From contig NZ_CP060828.1 in the NCBI RefSeq assembly GCF_014489635.1, positions 8,792,001 through 8,856,000 on the forward strand: a stretch of 64,000 nucleotides of DNA, in the 5' to 3' direction. The position numbers and the translations under genes are program-made. The notes beneath the pieces were generated by a model, which had not been told where the DNA came from, did no database searches, and saw only the letters and a list, made by a program, of their open reading frames with translations. Shown piece by piece: positions 19,901 through 28,483 of this stretch (the first letter of the stretch is position 1; every line of letters begins with the position of its first letter). The DNA is from Streptomyces roseirectus. GTDB taxonomy: Bacteria; Actinomycetota; Actinomycetes; Streptomycetales; Streptomycetaceae.

Positions 19901-22367
19901 GATGGCGGGCCAGACGGTGACCACCACCTACACGGTCACCATCAACAACCCCTCGACCAGCTCGCAGTCCCTCACCAACACCGTCACCTCCACCCCCGAC
20001 ACCAACTGCCCGACCGGCACGACCAATTCCGACTGCACGGCCACCGTCGGCATCCCGCAGATCTCCCTCACCAAGACCGCCTCGACGACAAGCCCGCTGC
20101 CGGGCCAGCAGGTCACCTACACCGTGACCGTCCGCAACACCGGCACCGTCGAGTACGAGGGCGCGACGTTCACGGACGACCTGAGCGACGTCACCGACGA
20201 CGCGGCCTACGGCGACGACGCAGCCGCCACGCTGGGCAGCGTCGACTACGCCGCCCCGCACCTCACCTGGACCGGTGACATCCCGGTCGGCCAGACCGCG
20301 ACCGTCACCTACAGCGTGACCGTCGACTCGGACCCGGCGAGGCTCGGCAACGGTGTCCTCGCCAACGCCGTCACCTCGACCGGCCCCGGCTCCAACTGCA
20401 CGACGCCGAGCGTGAGCGGCTGCTCCACGACGTCCGACCCGGTGCCGACCCTCCGGATCACCAAGACCCAGACCACGCCCGCCGCGCTGCCGGGCGGCAA
20501 GGTCGCCTACCAGGTGACGATCACCAACCCGACCACCTCCGACTACCCGAACGCCGCCTACACCGACGACCTGACCGGCGTCCTCGACGACGCGGCCTAC
20601 GCCAACGACGCCTCGGCGACGGCAGGTTCGGTCACCTACACGGCCCCGAAGCTCACCTGGTCCGGCGACGTGCCGGGCGGCGCGACCATCACCCTGACGT
20701 ACTCGGTGACCGTGGACACGACCAACACCGGCGACGGCGACCTCGCCAACACGGTCGCCGCGAACGTCCCCGGCTCCAACTGCCCCGCCGGATCCACGGA
20801 TCCGAGCTGCGCGACCGGCGGCAGCGGTACGAGCTACGTCCCGCACCTCACGATCGTCAAGACGGTGAACGACACCGACCCGCTCCCCGGCGACCTGCTG
20901 ACGTACACGGTCGTCGCGACCAACGACAGCAAGGCCGACTACCCCGGCGCCACCTACACCGACCAGCTCACCGCCGGCGCGAACCTGGTCAACCAGCGGG
21001 CGATCGCGCCGCCGACGGCGACCTCGGGGACGGTCACGGCTCAGCAGGGCCACACCTTCACCTGGACCGGCGACCTCGCCGCCGGCGCCTCCGCGACGGT
21101 GACGTACACCTACATGGCCAACGCGGTCCCCACCGCGGGCAGCCGTCAGGTCGTCAACCAGATCACCGGCGCCAGCGCGAACACGACGTGTCACGGCAAC
21201 ACCGCCGACGCCGGCTACCCCGCCGGGTGCGGGGCCACCGTCACGACACCGCGGTACGACTTCGGCGAGGCCCCGAACTCCTACGGGACGACGATCTCGG
21301 CGAACGGCCCCTACCACGCCATCGTCCCCGGCCTCGGCCTCGGTGACGGCCCGGTGGCCGGCGTCGACGGCACCCCGAACGGCCCCCGCCTGAACCGGAC
21401 CACCGGGCGCGGCCCGACGTCCCTCCCGGCGGCCTACTCCGGCGGCACCGGCTACCGGACCACCGTCGACCTCACCAACACCACCGGCACACCGACCCTG
21501 CTCGCGGCCTGGCTCGACCACGACCTCGACGGCGTCTTCTCGCGCGGCGAGCGCGTCCTGCGGACCGTGCCGGACGGTGCGAAGAGCGTGGCGCTGAGCT
21601 GGCCCGACGCGACGTTCACGAAGACCGGCACGACCTACCTGCGGCTGCGGCTGTACGGCGAGCAGGTCCCGCCGGGCGCTCAGCCTGAGCTCCCGGCCGG
21701 GGAGACCCGGGCCGTGGTCCGCGTCGGCGGCAAGCTGCGCGCCGTCCCCGTGCGGCGGGCCCTGCCCGCCGACCCCAGGCCCACCGGATACGGCGGCGCG
21801 GGCCAGGTCGAGGACTTCAGGATCAAGGTCCGCGCGGGCGAGCTGGCCGTGAAGATCACCGTCGACAACCCGCGCCCCAAGCCCGGCGACCGCGTGACCT
21901 ACACGGTCACCGTGTGCAGCACGACCGGCGTCCCCTACACGGGCGCGACGGCCTCGGCGAACCTCGCGCAGGTCCTCAAGTACGCGACGTACAACCGGGA
22001 CGAGCGCGCCTCCACGGGCAAGGCGACCTACGCCTCCGGCAAGGTCTCCTGGACCGGGACCGCGCCCGCCGACTGCTCCCACCCCGCGACGATCACCTTC
22101 TCCGTCACCTACCGGGGCACCCCGCCGCCCGGCACGCCCCTTGACGTCCCCGTCACCGGCGGCCCCAGCGGCAGCAACTGCCCGCCCGGCGCCACCGCGC
22201 CCGCCTGCCACGCCACGATCACCCCCCACTCCCCGGTCCGCCCCCTGCCCGACACCGGCGGCCGACGGATCTCCCCCCTGTGGGGAGTGGCGGCCCTGGC
22301 CCTGCTGACAGCGGGCGCGGCCCTCGTCCTCGGAGTCAGGCGCCGCCTGCGGAACGTCCGGACGTGA
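10902..22367 (+). CDS. Giant sortase-anchored surface protein with DUF11-like repeats
   Basis: A protein of about 3,821 residues. In order: a signal peptide ([16 protein letters not shown], cleavage near ALG); a Pro/Thr/Glu/Ala-rich stalk (about residues 80-180); a Cys-containing region; a glycine-rich beta region (nt 11,870-12,750) with many GGGG runs; six classical DUF11-like domains; about 16 longer modules of ~128 residues; a GEVED-like domain starting [11 protein letters not shown] (about nt 21,255-21,830); one more beta module; and a cell-wall sorting signal LPDTGG at nt 22,245, a hydrophobic segment and a basic tail (RRRLR). It is therefore exported and attached to peptidoglycan by a sortase, probably as an adhesin or surface fibre. 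The start is the ATG before the signal peptide; an upstream GTG (10851) is less likely. No neighbouring sortase gene is visible. Confidence 0.9.
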   Translation: MHEKTTRRPGRILAALVVLFLGIGTAPALGEPTGPRDALGGGGARLLADWPAASGSLGDSLSDGAGYRVVFEAGEPPEERHTPAAETRVAESPVKAPASPAEDADETPEKRTAGKLPEAPGTPVTAEAPEAPATAETSENRATSENPESSEAPATPEAAQPSTPTDGKAPSPSPRWRTTELSQEIAGRKGARGLRLPAAPNGRPYTVTVTLPEARPAWLTLLGDGADGVFAEGTSDAGDEITARRDNRFDREQRGADLVFTRAVRSVELTVSEGAPAGLVLAGPFGSEEETERKASGAKKDAPVRHPAQRTRRASACTPSAGFTDCTLFSYTGGDQNFTVPTGVSSLNVQVWGAGGGGDNASYYTGQVGGAGGGYTTGTVAVTPGQALTVTAGQGGVFNSTATTYGGGGAGGRGQPSTATGASGGGMSALWNGASFTTPLLIAGGGGGASPGADQQSPKSGGGGGTTGGGDGNTNTSGQGGTQSAGGTAGAYGSQCGATSNPTGRQWFGGNGYNTLTTRGGEGGGGGGGGWYGGGGGSCQPSAPTLNPNGPGGGGSGYVSGAGVTNASTTAGSNATTNNQGGAAAGTGSAQYPSGVGAGGGSTANGGNGAVVIQWVTQTSLSVTKTASPNPYVPGNRVTYTITVSNAGPAPATNATIQDTIPSDLSGTTWTCTAAGGSSCGAASGSGNNLNTTATVAVNGTVTYTVTGTTPGSDTSTLSNTVTVTPPSGVKDTTCGASCTATATTPPNPRADLAAAKTTSTQNVSPGQTYTYTLTTTNNGPSSAQGVSMTDTLPNNVTFQSGSGCTASGQNVTCGPLQTLATGASQSWTITVLLASSYRGNGSDIGNTATANSSTDDPNPGNNSASSGPPPIVPQSDYDVTPSAPGGTVAPGTTTSIPVVVRNNGPADAQGDVTVTITLPANVTASGTQPSGCTANSAGTVVTCTLASLPSGASRNLPISVLVASDAPPNSTLTQPGGIVVSGPNDSVSSNNTAPATVSTTGGTSDLTVGKTANPTDVGYGRTTVFTVTVTNNGPSDATNVQVTDQLPSGLTYVSDDSNGAYDAGTGVWTAGTVPNGQSATLHITARMTSTTSQTNAVTQATSSGTDPSPCDSSHPANCASATVNPIAADVVTTKAATGTPVAPGQTFQYRITTTNNGPSAAQQVSVTDTLPAQLTFVSSATGCTATGQNVTCPQIASLANGASRTNTITVLISPSYTGDGSDIANTATSTSTTPDPTPGNNTSPPSSPQVSGPRTGLSISKTGSSTSYQPGQSFSYTVIVNNAGPSTAAGPTVSDTLPGGFSDFGWNCAAGNGSSCGAGSGSGNISDKPTIAPGGTITYTLTGTVPASTSGNQTNTATVTPPTGTTDSNCSSPCTASVTTNGPAVRIKKTSSPAPAKAGQKVTYTVTLTNNGGGDATNFAYTDDLSDVIDDATYHNDATATAGSVSYTAPKLTWNGTVPAGGTVTVTYTATVNNPPAGNQVLNNSVTGPASSNCGPGSTDPDCSDDNGGGIPRLTISKATDASGTVNPGQKVTYTVTLTNPGTATYPGASWSDDLTGVLDDATYNADAAASTGTTSYSAPKLTWNGTLAAGATATITYSATVNSPDTGDNKLVNQITSTPDANCAPCTTTNNVAALTFTKTVSDTNPKPGEKVTYTVTVQNTGSATYTGASFSDDLTDVIDDATYGNDQAASVGSASYAAPKVTWTGDLPAGQTATITYSATVDNPDTGNGKMVNSVTGPAGSNCAAGSTDPACSTGDQPGNGIPQLKITKSFTPARPAAGQTVTYTVVAQNTGTATYPGATWSDDLSDLTDDGTYNDDAGASSGTASYTAPNLTWTGDLAAGAKATTTYSVTLANPLTGDKQLVNKVTSTPDTNCASGSTDPNCGDRSPVPVQQLTMTKSASTTTPKPGDTVTYTATVTNSGTAAVSSASFTDDLTALLDDAAYNDDAGASTGTASYTAPTLTWTGSLDPGARATITYSITVNDPDTGDQVLKNTLVSPTPGGNCASGSTDPACTAGPYDVPSLTMTKTVAPANPLPGDTVTYTVTLHNPSNADYSDAAFTDDLTSVLDNATWLNRITTGDGALTYTAPKVTWTGDVAAGQTQTVTYALKLNNPPTGDGKITNTVVGPPGSNCEQGSTDNRCSAAIDGLPELHITKTLSPAGPVAGGTATYTVTVQNTGSATYPNAVVTDDLTGVLDDAAYNDDASATAGSVTYAQPKLTWTGTLDPGAQATITYSVNVTYPGTGDQRLNNAVTGPQGSNCEPGTTDTDCSSSSGIGRLKIAKSYTPQNGAVPGSKVTYTVTVQNTGTGTYPGASWTDDLTGVLDDAAYNSDANADTGAVSYTSPNLSWTGDLTAGRTATITYSVTVDDPDTGDKQLANTVTGPPGSNCATGSTDPACSPTPSGVPTLSISKSASTGTPTPGTKVTYTVTIQNTGTATYAGASVSDDLTDVLDDATYGNDQAATAGSVSYAAPEVTWTGDVPAGRTVTLTYSATVNTPDTGNGKMVNSVVGPPGSNCETGKQDASCATGDQPGDGIPQLALSKTVSPANPVPGTKVTYTVTAKNTGTATYTGASFSDDLSDVIDDATYGNDQTATVGSATYTAPKVSWTGDLTAGQTATITYSATVNNPDTGDKTLTNSVVGPAGSNCAPGSQAAACATSTGSPQLVLNKTYTPNNPLPGQKVTYTITATNTGTATYTGATWSDDLTGVLDDAAYNDDATASLGTTSYTSPKLTWTGDVPAGQTATVTYSATVDDPDTGDKSLSNTVTGTPDATCASGGTANACTPSPAGVPQLSITKSASTGTPVPGTKVTYTVTIQNTGTATYTGASVSDDLTDVIDDATYGNDQAATAGSVSYTAPKVTWTGDVPAGRTVTLTYSATVNNPVTGNLKLVNSVVGPQGSNCEAGKRTASCSTGGRSGDGVPNLRLTKTSSAASTAPGSTVTYTITAQNTGTATYTGASWSDDLSGVLDDATYNDDASADSGSVNYTAPKLSWTGDVMAGQTVTTTYTVTINNPSTSSQSLTNTVTSTPDTNCPTGTTNSDCTATVGIPQISLTKTASTTSPLPGQQVTYTVTVRNTGTVEYEGATFTDDLSDVTDDAAYGDDAAATLGSVDYAAPHLTWTGDIPVGQTATVTYSVTVDSDPARLGNGVLANAVTSTGPGSNCTTPSVSGCSTTSDPVPTLRITKTQTTPAALPGGKVAYQVTITNPTTSDYPNAAYTDDLTGVLDDAAYANDASATAGSVTYTAPKLTWSGDVPGGATITLTYSVTVDTTNTGDGDLANTVAANVPGSNCPAGSTDPSCATGGSGTSYVPHLTIVKTVNDTDPLPGDLLTYTVVATNDSKADYPGATYTDQLTAGANLVNQRAIAPPTATSGTVTAQQGHTFTWTGDLAAGASATVTYTYMANAVPTAGSRQVVNQITGASANTTCHGNTADAGYPAGCGATVTTPRYDFGEAPNSYGTTISANGPYHAIVPGLGLGDGPVAGVDGTPNGPRLNRTTGRGPTSLPAAYSGGTGYRTTVDLTNTTGTPTLLAAWLDHDLDGVFSRGERVLRTVPDGAKSVALSWPDATFTKTGTTYLRLRLYGEQVPPGAQPELPAGETRAVVRVGGKLRAVPVRRALPADPRPTGYGGAGQVEDFRIKVRAGELAVKITVDNPRPKPGDRVTYTVTVCSTTGVPYTGATASANLAQVLKYATYNRDERASTGKATYASGKVSWTGTAPADCSHPATITFSVTYRGTPPPGTPLDVPVTGGPSGSNCPPGATAPACHATITPHSPVRPLPDTGGRRISPLWGVAALALLTAGAALVLGVRRRLRNVRT
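15060..21240 (+). repeat. Array of about 16 tandem ~385-bp repeats
   Basis: Each module encodes about 128 residues with the pattern PGxKVTYTVT, NTGTATYxGA, SDDLTDVxDDATY, GSVSYxAPKxTW, DTGxxxLxN and GSNCxxGSxDxxC. Two cysteines occur per typical module. Similarity holds at the DNA level; for example, the stretches from about 18,139 and 19,294 are close to identical over more than 250 bases and lie 1,155 bp apart, three units. Such an array is prone to recombination and to assembly collapse. Confidence 0.9.
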
Positions 22368-22398
22368 GGTAACGAGGTCCTCGCTCCGGACGCACGGA

Positions 22399-22423
22399 GC
22401 CCGCCCGCCGAGCGGCGGCGGGC
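22399..22423 (+). terminator. Hairpin after the giant surface-protein gene
   Basis: GCCCGCC pairs with GGCGGGC, and an inner GCCG/CGGC extends the stem with one bulged base and a 2-nt loop. It starts 31 bases after the stop codon and would end transcription of the 11.5-kb gene. There is no clear U tract, as is common in this group. Confidence 0.55.
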
Positions 22424-22595
22424 ACGCTCCAACTCGCGAGGAGGGCGAGGGCCTGCGCGGACGGCGTGCCGGGCCCGGCGAGTGCGCAGGAAGTCCGCCG
22501 GCTCGGCGTTCGGCTCCCTCTCCCCGGTATCGGCCGGACCGGTTCCGGCCCCGGCGGCCTGTTGAGGGCGACCGGACGGGGTTCAGGGGGGAGGG

Positions 22596-23159
22596 TCAGG
22601 TCCGGCGGGGTGCGGGCGTGTTCTGGTGGAGGTAGAGGTCGCGCAGCAGAGAGATCTCGGCGCCGTGGTGGATCAGCTCGCGGTTGACGTGCAGGACCCT
22701 GTTCTCCAGGGGAAACTGCTCGGGGCCTGCCGTGGGCGGGTTGTCGAGGGCGGCGTCCGAGAGGGCGCGGACGCCGGTGTTCCAGCGGCCGTACATCTCG
22801 TCGAGCTGGTGCAGCGCCTCGTCGGCGGTGCCCGCGTAGGGGAACGTCTCGGCGTCGACGTCCGGGCCGCCGAAGTACCAGCCGACCCGGTAGCCGAGGC
22901 AGGAGACGACGATGTGGGCCAGCCGCCAGGCGATCGTGGTCACCGGCGCCGGCACCGGCTCGGGGAGCGCGAAGTCCAGCGTCCACGCTCCCGAACCCAC
23001 CGGCGCCGGTGCGGTCGAGGTGCCGCGCGGACGGACGCTCCAGCAGTCGGGCACCGGCTCCCAGAAGTACTCGGCGTCGGTGAGACCGTCCAGCCGGGGC
23101 CGCAGGTTCCTGTGCCAGTACCAGTCAAGTTGCTCGGCGAGCCGTTCGCTTCTCGTCAT
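22596..23159 (-). CDS. DinB superfamily protein
   Basis: About 187 residues with the DinB/YfiT four-helix pattern: MTRSERLAEQLDWYWHRNL, then DGLTDAEYFWEPVPDCWSVR, WRLAHIVVSCLGYRVGWYFGG and VNRELIHHGAEISLLRDLYL. His residues in the last two helices are placed as in metal-binding members that use mycothiol or act as thiol-dependent transferases. A start five codons upstream (ATG at 23174) is possible. It lies downstream of the thioredoxin-like and alkylsulfatase genes on the same strand, 30 bases from the former, and may be cotranscribed. Substrate unknown. Confidence 0.85.
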   Translation of the reverse strand: MTRSERLAEQLDWYWHRNLRPRLDGLTDAEYFWEPVPDCWSVRPRGTSTAPAPVGSGAWTLDFALPEPVPAPVTTIAWRLAHIVVSCLGYRVGWYFGGPDVDAETFPYAGTADEALHQLDEMYGRWNTGVRALSDAALDNPPTAGPEQFPLENRVLHVNRELIHHGAEISLLRDLYLHQNTPAPRRT

Positions 23160-23189
23160 TGGCGCACAGTACATACGCCGGAGAACGGC

Positions 23190-23516
23190 TCAGAGGTGCG
23201 GGGTGATCAGCTGCACCACGTCGTTCTTGGAGGACGGTCCGATCCTCGTGGCGACGATCTTCCCGTTCTTGAACACGTACAGCGTGGGGATGGCGGTGAC
23301 GTTGTACTTAGGGGGTGTCTGGGGGCTCTTGTCGATGTCGAGCCGGGCGACGGTCAGCCGGTTCGCGTACTCCTGCGCGACCTCGGCGAGGATCGGGTCC
23401 AGCGCCCGGCACACGCCGCTCCACTCGGCGCGGAAGACCGCGAGCACGGGACCGGGCGCCTTCACCACCTGGGTCTCGAAGTCGGAGTCGGTGACGTCGA
23501 CGACGGTGCTGCTCAT
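23190..23516 (-). CDS. Thioredoxin-fold protein with single-cysteine WSGVC site
   Basis: A 108-residue thioredoxin fold with the normal layout: TDSDFETQV, then the active-site helix, then the cis-proline motif AIPTLYVFKNGK. The active site reads WSGVC instead of WCGPC: the N-terminal nucleophilic Cys is Ser and the Pro is Val, leaving one Cys. It should not work as an ordinary disulfide reductase. A monothiol, chaperone-like or mycothiolated-protein role is possible. The ribosome site CAGGAG is well placed before the ATG. It lies 41 bases after the alkylsulfatase gene on the same strand. Confidence 0.9.
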   Translation of the reverse strand: MSSTVVDVTDSDFETQVVKAPGPVLAVFRAEWSGVCRALDPILAEVAQEYANRLTVARLDIDKSPQTPPKYNVTAIPTLYVFKNGKIVATRIGPSSKNDVVQLITPHL

Positions 23517-23557
23517 GAGAACGCTCCTGGGAGTCGGGTCCGTTTCTCGGACGGGGG

Positions 23558-25558
23558 TCAGGGGGTGGTCAGGCCGAACCAGTACTCGAAGGTCTCCAGC
23601 AGCCCGTTCAGGGTGTCGAGGGGAGCCAGCGTGCCGTTGTCGACGGTCAAGTCACCGTCGTCGACGAGCTGTTGCGGGGTGGCCGCGCCGATCGCGAAGC
23701 GGTTCAGCCCGGACCGGGTGACGGTGTACGCGGCGTCGAGGCGCCCGGCGTCGACCAGAGCGGCCGTGTGCACCAGGACGCCGTTGCGGACCTGGACGAC
23801 GTACTGGGTGGGATCGTCGGGCAGCCCGCCCGTGACGGTGAACCCCAGGGCGAGCGGATGGCGCGCGGCCTCGGGGCCGTCGAGGCGGATGCCGAGGTAG
23901 TCGAAGAGCATGTCCAGCGGCATGGCCTCCAGCACGGGCTGGGTGATGATCTGCGGCGAGGGCAGATCGTGCTCGCCGTCGACGGGCCGGGTGCGCAGCT
24001 CGTGAGCGGCGGCGAGGTAGAAGTTGCGCCACGGCCCGCTCTCGGCCTGGTAGCCGAGCTGTTCGAGGACGTCGGCCTCCAGCGCGCGGGCCGCGTCGTG
24101 CGCGGGGTCGGCGAACACGGCGTGACTGAGCAGTTCCGCCGCCCACCGGTAGTCCTCGGCGCTCTTCGCGTCGCCGTACGCCTGCCGGGCCAGCTCCACG
24201 ACCTTGGCGACACCGCCCAGCGCCTCGACGTAGCGCCGCCCGGCCTCCTCGGGCGGCAGGGGGTGCAGATGGGCGGCGTTGCCGTCGTACCAGCCGAGGT
24301 AGCGCTGGTAGACGGCCTTGAGGTCGTGGTTGACGGTGCCGTAGTAGCCGCGGTTGAACCACTCGCGCGCCAGGCTCGGCGGCATCCGGCTGTCCAGGTC
24401 CTCGGCGATCTCGGTCATGGTGCGCCCCCGGTTGGCCAGCCGCAGCGCCTGGTCGTGCAGGAAGCGGTAGAGGTCGGCCTGGCTGGTCAGGAACGAGGTG
24501 ACCGCGTCCGGGGTGTCCTCGGTGTTCCAGCGGGGCCAGAAGTGCGAGGCGAACAGCGTCCGCGTCCGGCTCCCGTACCACTCGACGGACTCGTTGAGGT
24601 ACCGCGACCACGCCTTGGCGTCCCGGACCTGCGCGCCGCGCAGGCTGTAGAGGTTGTGCAGGGTGGGGGTGGCGTTCTCGGCGACGCACAGCGCCTCGAC
24701 GTCGGGCAGGTAGAAGTTCATCTCGGCGGGTGCCTCGGTGCCCGGGGTGAGCTGGAACTCCAGGTTCACCGGCCCGAACGTGACGACGTGTCCTGGCCGC
24801 GCGACGCGGGGCGTGACGGTGAACGTCGGCGGCAGCATGCCCGAGGAGCCCGAGGACATGGTCTTGCCCAGTCCGGCGTCCACCTGGCCCTGGGCGGAGC
24901 GCTCCAGCAGGGTGCCGTACATGAACAGGGCCCGGCGCTGCATGGCGTTGCCCGCGTAGACGTTCTCGCTCACCGAGTGCTCCAGGAACCCCTCCGGCGC
25001 GATGACGTCCACCCCGCCGGGCAGTTCGCCGCCGTCGAACAGGCCGAGGACGCCGCCGTAGTGGTCGAGGTGGGAGTGGGTGAAGATCACCGCGCGGATC
25101 GTGCGGTCCCGGCCCCGGTGCTCGCGGTAGAGCTTCAGGGCGGCCGTCGCGCACTCGGCGCTGATCAGCGGGTCGACCACCACGATCTCCCGGGAGGCGC
25201 CGGTGGGGTCCTCCAGGAAGGAGATGTTCGACAGGTCCATCCCGCGCACCTGGTACACCGCGTCGGGGACGACCTCGAACAGGCCGGTCACCATGTTCAG
25301 CTTCGCGTTGCGCCACAGGCTGGGGTTGACCGTGTCCGGGGCGTCCCCGGTCAGGAAGTCGTACGGCCGCAGGCTCCACACCGGCACCCGGCCGCTGTCC
25401 CGCTCCACGGTGAAGTCGGGGGGCAGCGCCACCAGTTGGCCCCTCTCGGCGAGCCGGCCCTCCGCGTCCTCCCGGGGCAGCAAGGCTGCCGTGGCGGCGT
25501 TCAGTTCCCTCGTGAGCGACGTCGCCGGCTGGGACGCGCCGCGCGGTGAACCGGTCAC
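23558..25558 (-). CDS. Alkyl sulfatase, metallo-beta-lactamase fold (SdsA/BDS1-like)
   Basis: About 666 residues, the usual length of SdsA1/BDS1-type enzymes that hydrolyse primary or secondary alkyl sulfates to alcohol and sulfate. The zinc motif is THSHLDHYGG, preceded by VVVDPLISAECA; ASHFWPRWN is another metal-site region. A helical dimerisation region (EEAGRRYVEALGGVAKVVELA) and a C-terminal SCP2-like domain follow (FDYLGIRLDGPEAARHPLAL...). GTG at 25558 is chosen because GGAGGGAG lies just upstream; the longer reading has no ribosome site. No signal peptide is seen in the chosen form. It may serve in use of sulfate esters or in detergent resistance. Confidence 0.92.
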   Translation of the reverse strand: MTGSPRGASQPATSLTRELNAATAALLPREDAEGRLAERGQLVALPPDFTVERDSGRVPVWSLRPYDFLTGDAPDTVNPSLWRNAKLNMVTGLFEVVPDAVYQVRGMDLSNISFLEDPTGASREIVVVDPLISAECATAALKLYREHRGRDRTIRAVIFTHSHLDHYGGVLGLFDGGELPGGVDVIAPEGFLEHSVSENVYAGNAMQRRALFMYGTLLERSAQGQVDAGLGKTMSSGSSGMLPPTFTVTPRVARPGHVVTFGPVNLEFQLTPGTEAPAEMNFYLPDVEALCVAENATPTLHNLYSLRGAQVRDAKAWSRYLNESVEWYGSRTRTLFASHFWPRWNTEDTPDAVTSFLTSQADLYRFLHDQALRLANRGRTMTEIAEDLDSRMPPSLAREWFNRGYYGTVNHDLKAVYQRYLGWYDGNAAHLHPLPPEEAGRRYVEALGGVAKVVELARQAYGDAKSAEDYRWAAELLSHAVFADPAHDAARALEADVLEQLGYQAESGPWRNFYLAAAHELRTRPVDGEHDLPSPQIITQPVLEAMPLDMLFDYLGIRLDGPEAARHPLALGFTVTGGLPDDPTQYVVQVRNGVLVHTAALVDAGRLDAAYTVTRSGLNRFAIGAATPQQLVDDGDLTVDNGTLAPLDTLNGLLETFEYWFGLTTP

Positions 25559-26116
25559 CGGTTTCTCCCTCCATCGGGCCGGGCGGGCACCCGGCATGAC
25601 ACGGGTGGTCCGGACCGCGCACCGACGGAGGAACAGCCGACCCCAATCCATGGCGGACCGGTCATGGGGAGCGTCGCACCGCGTCGTCGGCGCGGGCAGT
25701 CGTCGAACGGGTCAACCCCGACGCGGCGCACCCGGCCGGAACCTGCCTGCCCGGTACACCGATTGACGGCCCATTACCATGCGGACTGCTGTTCGCGCAA
25801 GGTGTCGCCGCGCCGTGATCCACTTCCGGAGCCCTCTCCGCCCGGCCGGGGTGGCGCCCACCGGTCACCGGCACCCTCACGGTCCGCCGCAAAGGCCGGC
25901 CCCACACCCGGGTGACCGGCCGCTTCGGCACCCCGCATCCCTTGCCGGGGACATATCGACCCGCCGGGCGGACGCCGCGTGCACGCCGACTCCGGCTGCG
26001 GCAGGCGCTTTTGCCGGACACCCCCGCGTCCGTTCCGGCGGCCGGTCCTCGACTCTGATTCCGGCGAGGGACGGTGCCCGCTCACCCCCGGCAGCCTTGT
26101 TGCGTCGATATGCAAG
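25559..26116. other. Intergenic region without a convincing gene
   Basis: About 560 bases between the divergent alkylsulfatase and mgtC transcripts. Open frames here have Arg/Pro-rich translations without recognisable features or ribosome sites. It should contain the alkylsulfatase promoter on the minus strand, but no clear -35/-10 pair was found. Confidence 0.6.
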
Positions 26117-26122
26117 TATGAT
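26117..26122 (+). promoter_or_regulatory. -10 element of the mgtC leader transcript
   Basis: TATGAT matches the consensus -10 box. An imperfect -35 (CCTTGT at 26095-26100) lies 16 bp upstream. Transcription starting near 26129 would give a leader of roughly 170 nt before mgtC. Confidence 0.55.
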
Positions 26123-26157
26123 GAGCGGAACCCGCGAGGGAGAAGGAGGTGAGCGGC

Positions 26158-26235
26158 ATGGATCTCAGCCGGAGTAGTACGGGCCGTCACCGGCCCCGCG
26201 TCCCCGTGTCCCGCTGTCCTCCGGGCACCCGGTAG
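26158..26235 (+). CDS. Leader peptide ORF upstream of mgtC
   Basis: A 25-codon frame beginning MDLSRSSTGRHRPRVPVSR, then ending CPPGTR, preceded by a full-strength AAGGAGGTGAG ribosome site seven bases before its ATG. It is Arg- and Pro-rich (four Pro codons, two adjacent) and ends 61 bases before the mgtC start. Translation through it could control folding of the mRNA that follows. Salmonella mgtC is also controlled through leader peptides with proline codons, but homology is not claimed. Confidence 0.55.
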   Translation: MDLSRSSTGRHRPRVPVSRCPPGTR

Positions 26236-26296
26236 CCGCCACCTCCCGATGCGACGGGGGCGCCTGCCGTGCCCCGCTTCCCTCCGGGAGGTTCCC

Positions 26297-27037
26297 ATGA
26301 CGAACCTGACCACCTTCGATTTCGTCCTGCGGCTCGCCGCGGGCGTCGGCTGCGGCGCGCTGATCGGCGTCGAGCGCCAGTGGCGCGCCCGCATGGCCGG
26401 GCTGCGCACCAACGCGCTCGTCGCCGCCGGCGCCACCCTCTTCGTCCTCTACAGCGAGGCCGTCGGCGACACCGGCAGCCCCACCCGCGTGGCCTCCTAC
26501 GTCGTCTCCGGGATCGGGTTCCTGGGCGGTGGGGTGATCCTGCGGGAGGGCGGCGGGGTGCGCGGCCTCAACACCGCGGCCACGCTGTGGTGTTCGGCCG
26601 CCGTGGGCGTGCTCGCCGCGTCCGGACGGCTGGACCTGTGCCTCATCGGCACGGCCGTCGTCCTCGCCGTCCACCTGCTGCTGCGCCCCGTGGGCCGGCT
26701 GATCGACCGCGTCCCGCAGCGCGACCCCGACGGCGAGGACGTGCACGCCACCGTCCACCTGGTCTGCGACCGCGCCGACGAGACCCACCTGCGGGCCCTC
26801 CTCTCCCAGGCCCTCACCGGCGACGGCCTGGCCCCCGTCGGACTGAGGGTGCGCCGGGACAGCGACGACGCGACGGTCGTCCGCGCGGCGGTCCGCGTCA
26901 GCGGCGAACCCGGCCGCGCCCTGGAACAGCTCGTGACCCGCCTCGCCCTGGAACCCGGAGTCCGGGACCTGCACTGGCACCTGGACGACGCACCCCGCGA
27001 CGCGGAACGCGAGCCGGCGGCGTCCCCGGCCGGCTGA
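26297..27037 (+). CDS. mgtC: MgtC/SapB family membrane protein
   Basis: A 246-residue MgtC-like protein. The N-terminal half holds the family's membrane segments and motifs: LAAGVGCGALIGVERQWRAR, GLRTNALVAAGATLFVL, then GIGFLGGGVILREGG and GLNTAATLWCSAAVGVLAA. The C-terminal part (VHATVHLVCDRADETHLRALL...) fits the ACT-like cytoplasmic domain seen in longer MgtCs. The family is linked to growth under low Mg2+ and to control of membrane energetics. The ATG at 26297 has GGGAGG upstream. It stands alone on the plus strand and ends just before the convergent aldehyde dehydrogenase. Confidence 0.9.
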   Translation: MTNLTTFDFVLRLAAGVGCGALIGVERQWRARMAGLRTNALVAAGATLFVLYSEAVGDTGSPTRVASYVVSGIGFLGGGVILREGGGVRGLNTAATLWCSAAVGVLAASGRLDLCLIGTAVVLAVHLLLRPVGRLIDRVPQRDPDGEDVHATVHLVCDRADETHLRALLSQALTGDGLAPVGLRVRRDSDDATVVRAAVRVSGEPGRALEQLVTRLALEPGVRDLHWHLDDAPRDAEREPAASPAG

Positions 27038-27044
27038 GGGCGGC

Positions 27045-28457
27045 TCAGTCGTAGCGGTGCATGACGTGCTTGGTCCGGGTGAACTCGTCCAGCGCGAGGA
27101 GCGAGAGGTCACGGCCGTAGCCGGAGTGCTTGAAGCCCCCGTGCGGCATCTCCGACACCAGCGGCAGGTGCGTGTTGACCCAGACACAGCCGTAGTCGAG
27201 GGCCGCCGCCAGCCGCATCGCCGTCGCGTGGTCACGGGTGTGGACGCTGGCGGCGAGCCCGTAGGGGGAGGAGTTGGCCCGGCGGACGGCTTCCCGTGGG
27301 TCGGTGAACTTTTCCACGGTGACGACCGGTCCGAAGAGTTCTTCCGTGCACAGCGGATCGCCCGGCCGCAGCCCCGTCACCAGGGTCGGGGCGAGCAACC
27401 AGCCCTCGTCACCGACCCGTTGACCTCCCGCCACGACCTCCGCGTCCGCGAGGTGCTTGAGGATGTTGTCGAGCTGGCGCTCGGAGTTGAGCGGCCCGTA
27501 CAGCGCGCCGAGGTCGGTGGGCGGTCCGGTGGTGATGGCCGCGGCCCGCTCCCGCAGCGCGGTGACGAAGTCGTCGTGCACGGCGTCCGCGACGAGGACC
27601 CGGGAGGCGGCGGTGCAGTCCTGGCCGGCGTTGAAGTAGGCGGCCTGGGCGACGACGTCGGCGGTGGCGTCGAGGTCCGCGTCGGCCAGGACGAGCACCG
27701 GGGACTTGCCGCCCAGCCCGAGGTGCAGGCGTTTGACGTCGCTGACGGCGGCGCGGGCGATGGCCACGCCGGACGCGGTGGAGGCGGTGGCCGACACCTG
27801 CCGGGGGATCGCGTGGGTGAGCAGGGTCTCGGTGGCGGCCCGGTCGCCGCACAGGACGTTGAGCACCCCGGGCGGCAGCACCTCGGCGGCGAGTTCCGCG
27901 AGCATGAGCGCGGTGACCGGGGTGGTGTGGGAGGGCTTGAGGACGACGGTGTTGCCGGCGGCCAGCGCGGGAGCGGCCTTCCACACCGCCATCAGCAACG
28001 GGTAGTTGAACGGCACCATCGTCGCGCAGACGCCCACCGGCTCGCGCCGCAGGTAGGAGGTGTGCCCGGCGAGGTATTCGGCGGCGGCCGGCGCCGTGGC
28101 GTACCGGGCGGCCCCGGCGAAGAACCGCAGGACGTCCACGGCGACCGCGATCTCCTCGCGGGCGGTCGCGGCGAGCGGCTTCCCGGTGTTCGCGGACTCG
28201 GCCTCGGTGAAGTCGGCGCCGCGTGACTCCAGGGCGCCGGCGAGCCGCAGGAGCAGCCGCTGCCGGTCGGCCGGGCTGACACCGCGCCAGCGTTCGAAGG
28301 CGGCCGCCGCGTCCCGGCAGGCGAGGTCGACGTCGTCGGGCCCGGACAGGGCGGCCTCGGCGAACGCCTGGCCGGTGCACGGGTCGAGCAAGGGTGCGTA
28401 GGAGCCGGTGGAGGGTGCGGCGGGGCGCCCGCCGATGACGTTCGTGTACTGCTTCAC
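27045..28457 (-). CDS. Aldehyde dehydrogenase-like protein with altered active site
   Basis: A 470-residue NAD-dependent aldehyde dehydrogenase of the aminobutyraldehyde type (KQYTNVIGGR start; PFNYPLLMAVWKAAPALAAGNTVVLKPS; catalytic Cys in NAGQDCTAASR; ELFGPVVTVEKF; GGFKHSGYGRDLS). Two conserved sites differ. The general-base Glu region, usually LELGGK, reads LGLGGK (codon GGG). The cofactor-binding TGSxxTG turn reads TASTASG. Catalysis may be changed or lost unless another residue substitutes. The GTG start has GAGGAAA upstream. It is the last gene of the decarboxylase/CoA-transferase-like operon, 26 nt after its neighbour, so an amine-derived aldehyde is the likely substrate class. Confidence 0.85.
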   Translation of the reverse strand: MKQYTNVIGGRPAAPSTGSYAPLLDPCTGQAFAEAALSGPDDVDLACRDAAAAFERWRGVSPADRQRLLLRLAGALESRGADFTEAESANTGKPLAATAREEIAVAVDVLRFFAGAARYATAPAAAEYLAGHTSYLRREPVGVCATMVPFNYPLLMAVWKAAPALAAGNTVVLKPSHTTPVTALMLAELAAEVLPPGVLNVLCGDRAATETLLTHAIPRQVSATASTASGVAIARAAVSDVKRLHLGLGGKSPVLVLADADLDATADVVAQAAYFNAGQDCTAASRVLVADAVHDDFVTALRERAAAITTGPPTDLGALYGPLNSERQLDNILKHLADAEVVAGGQRVGDEGWLLAPTLVTGLRPGDPLCTEELFGPVVTVEKFTDPREAVRRANSSPYGLAASVHTRDHATAMRLAAALDYGCVWVNTHLPLVSEMPHGGFKHSGYGRDLSLLALDEFTRTKHVMHRYD

Positions 28458-28483
28458 CTGGTGTTTCCTCACTGCTGGGGGTG

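Noticed and set aside
15060..21240. CRISPR-like or satellite array
   Set aside because: The repeats are about 385 bp, stay in one reading frame and encode protein modules; there are no short repeats with unique spacers.
25779..26177. 132-codon plus-strand frame before mgtC
   Set aside because: No ribosome site, strongly Arg/Pro/His-biased content, and it overlaps the better supported leader peptide and promoter.
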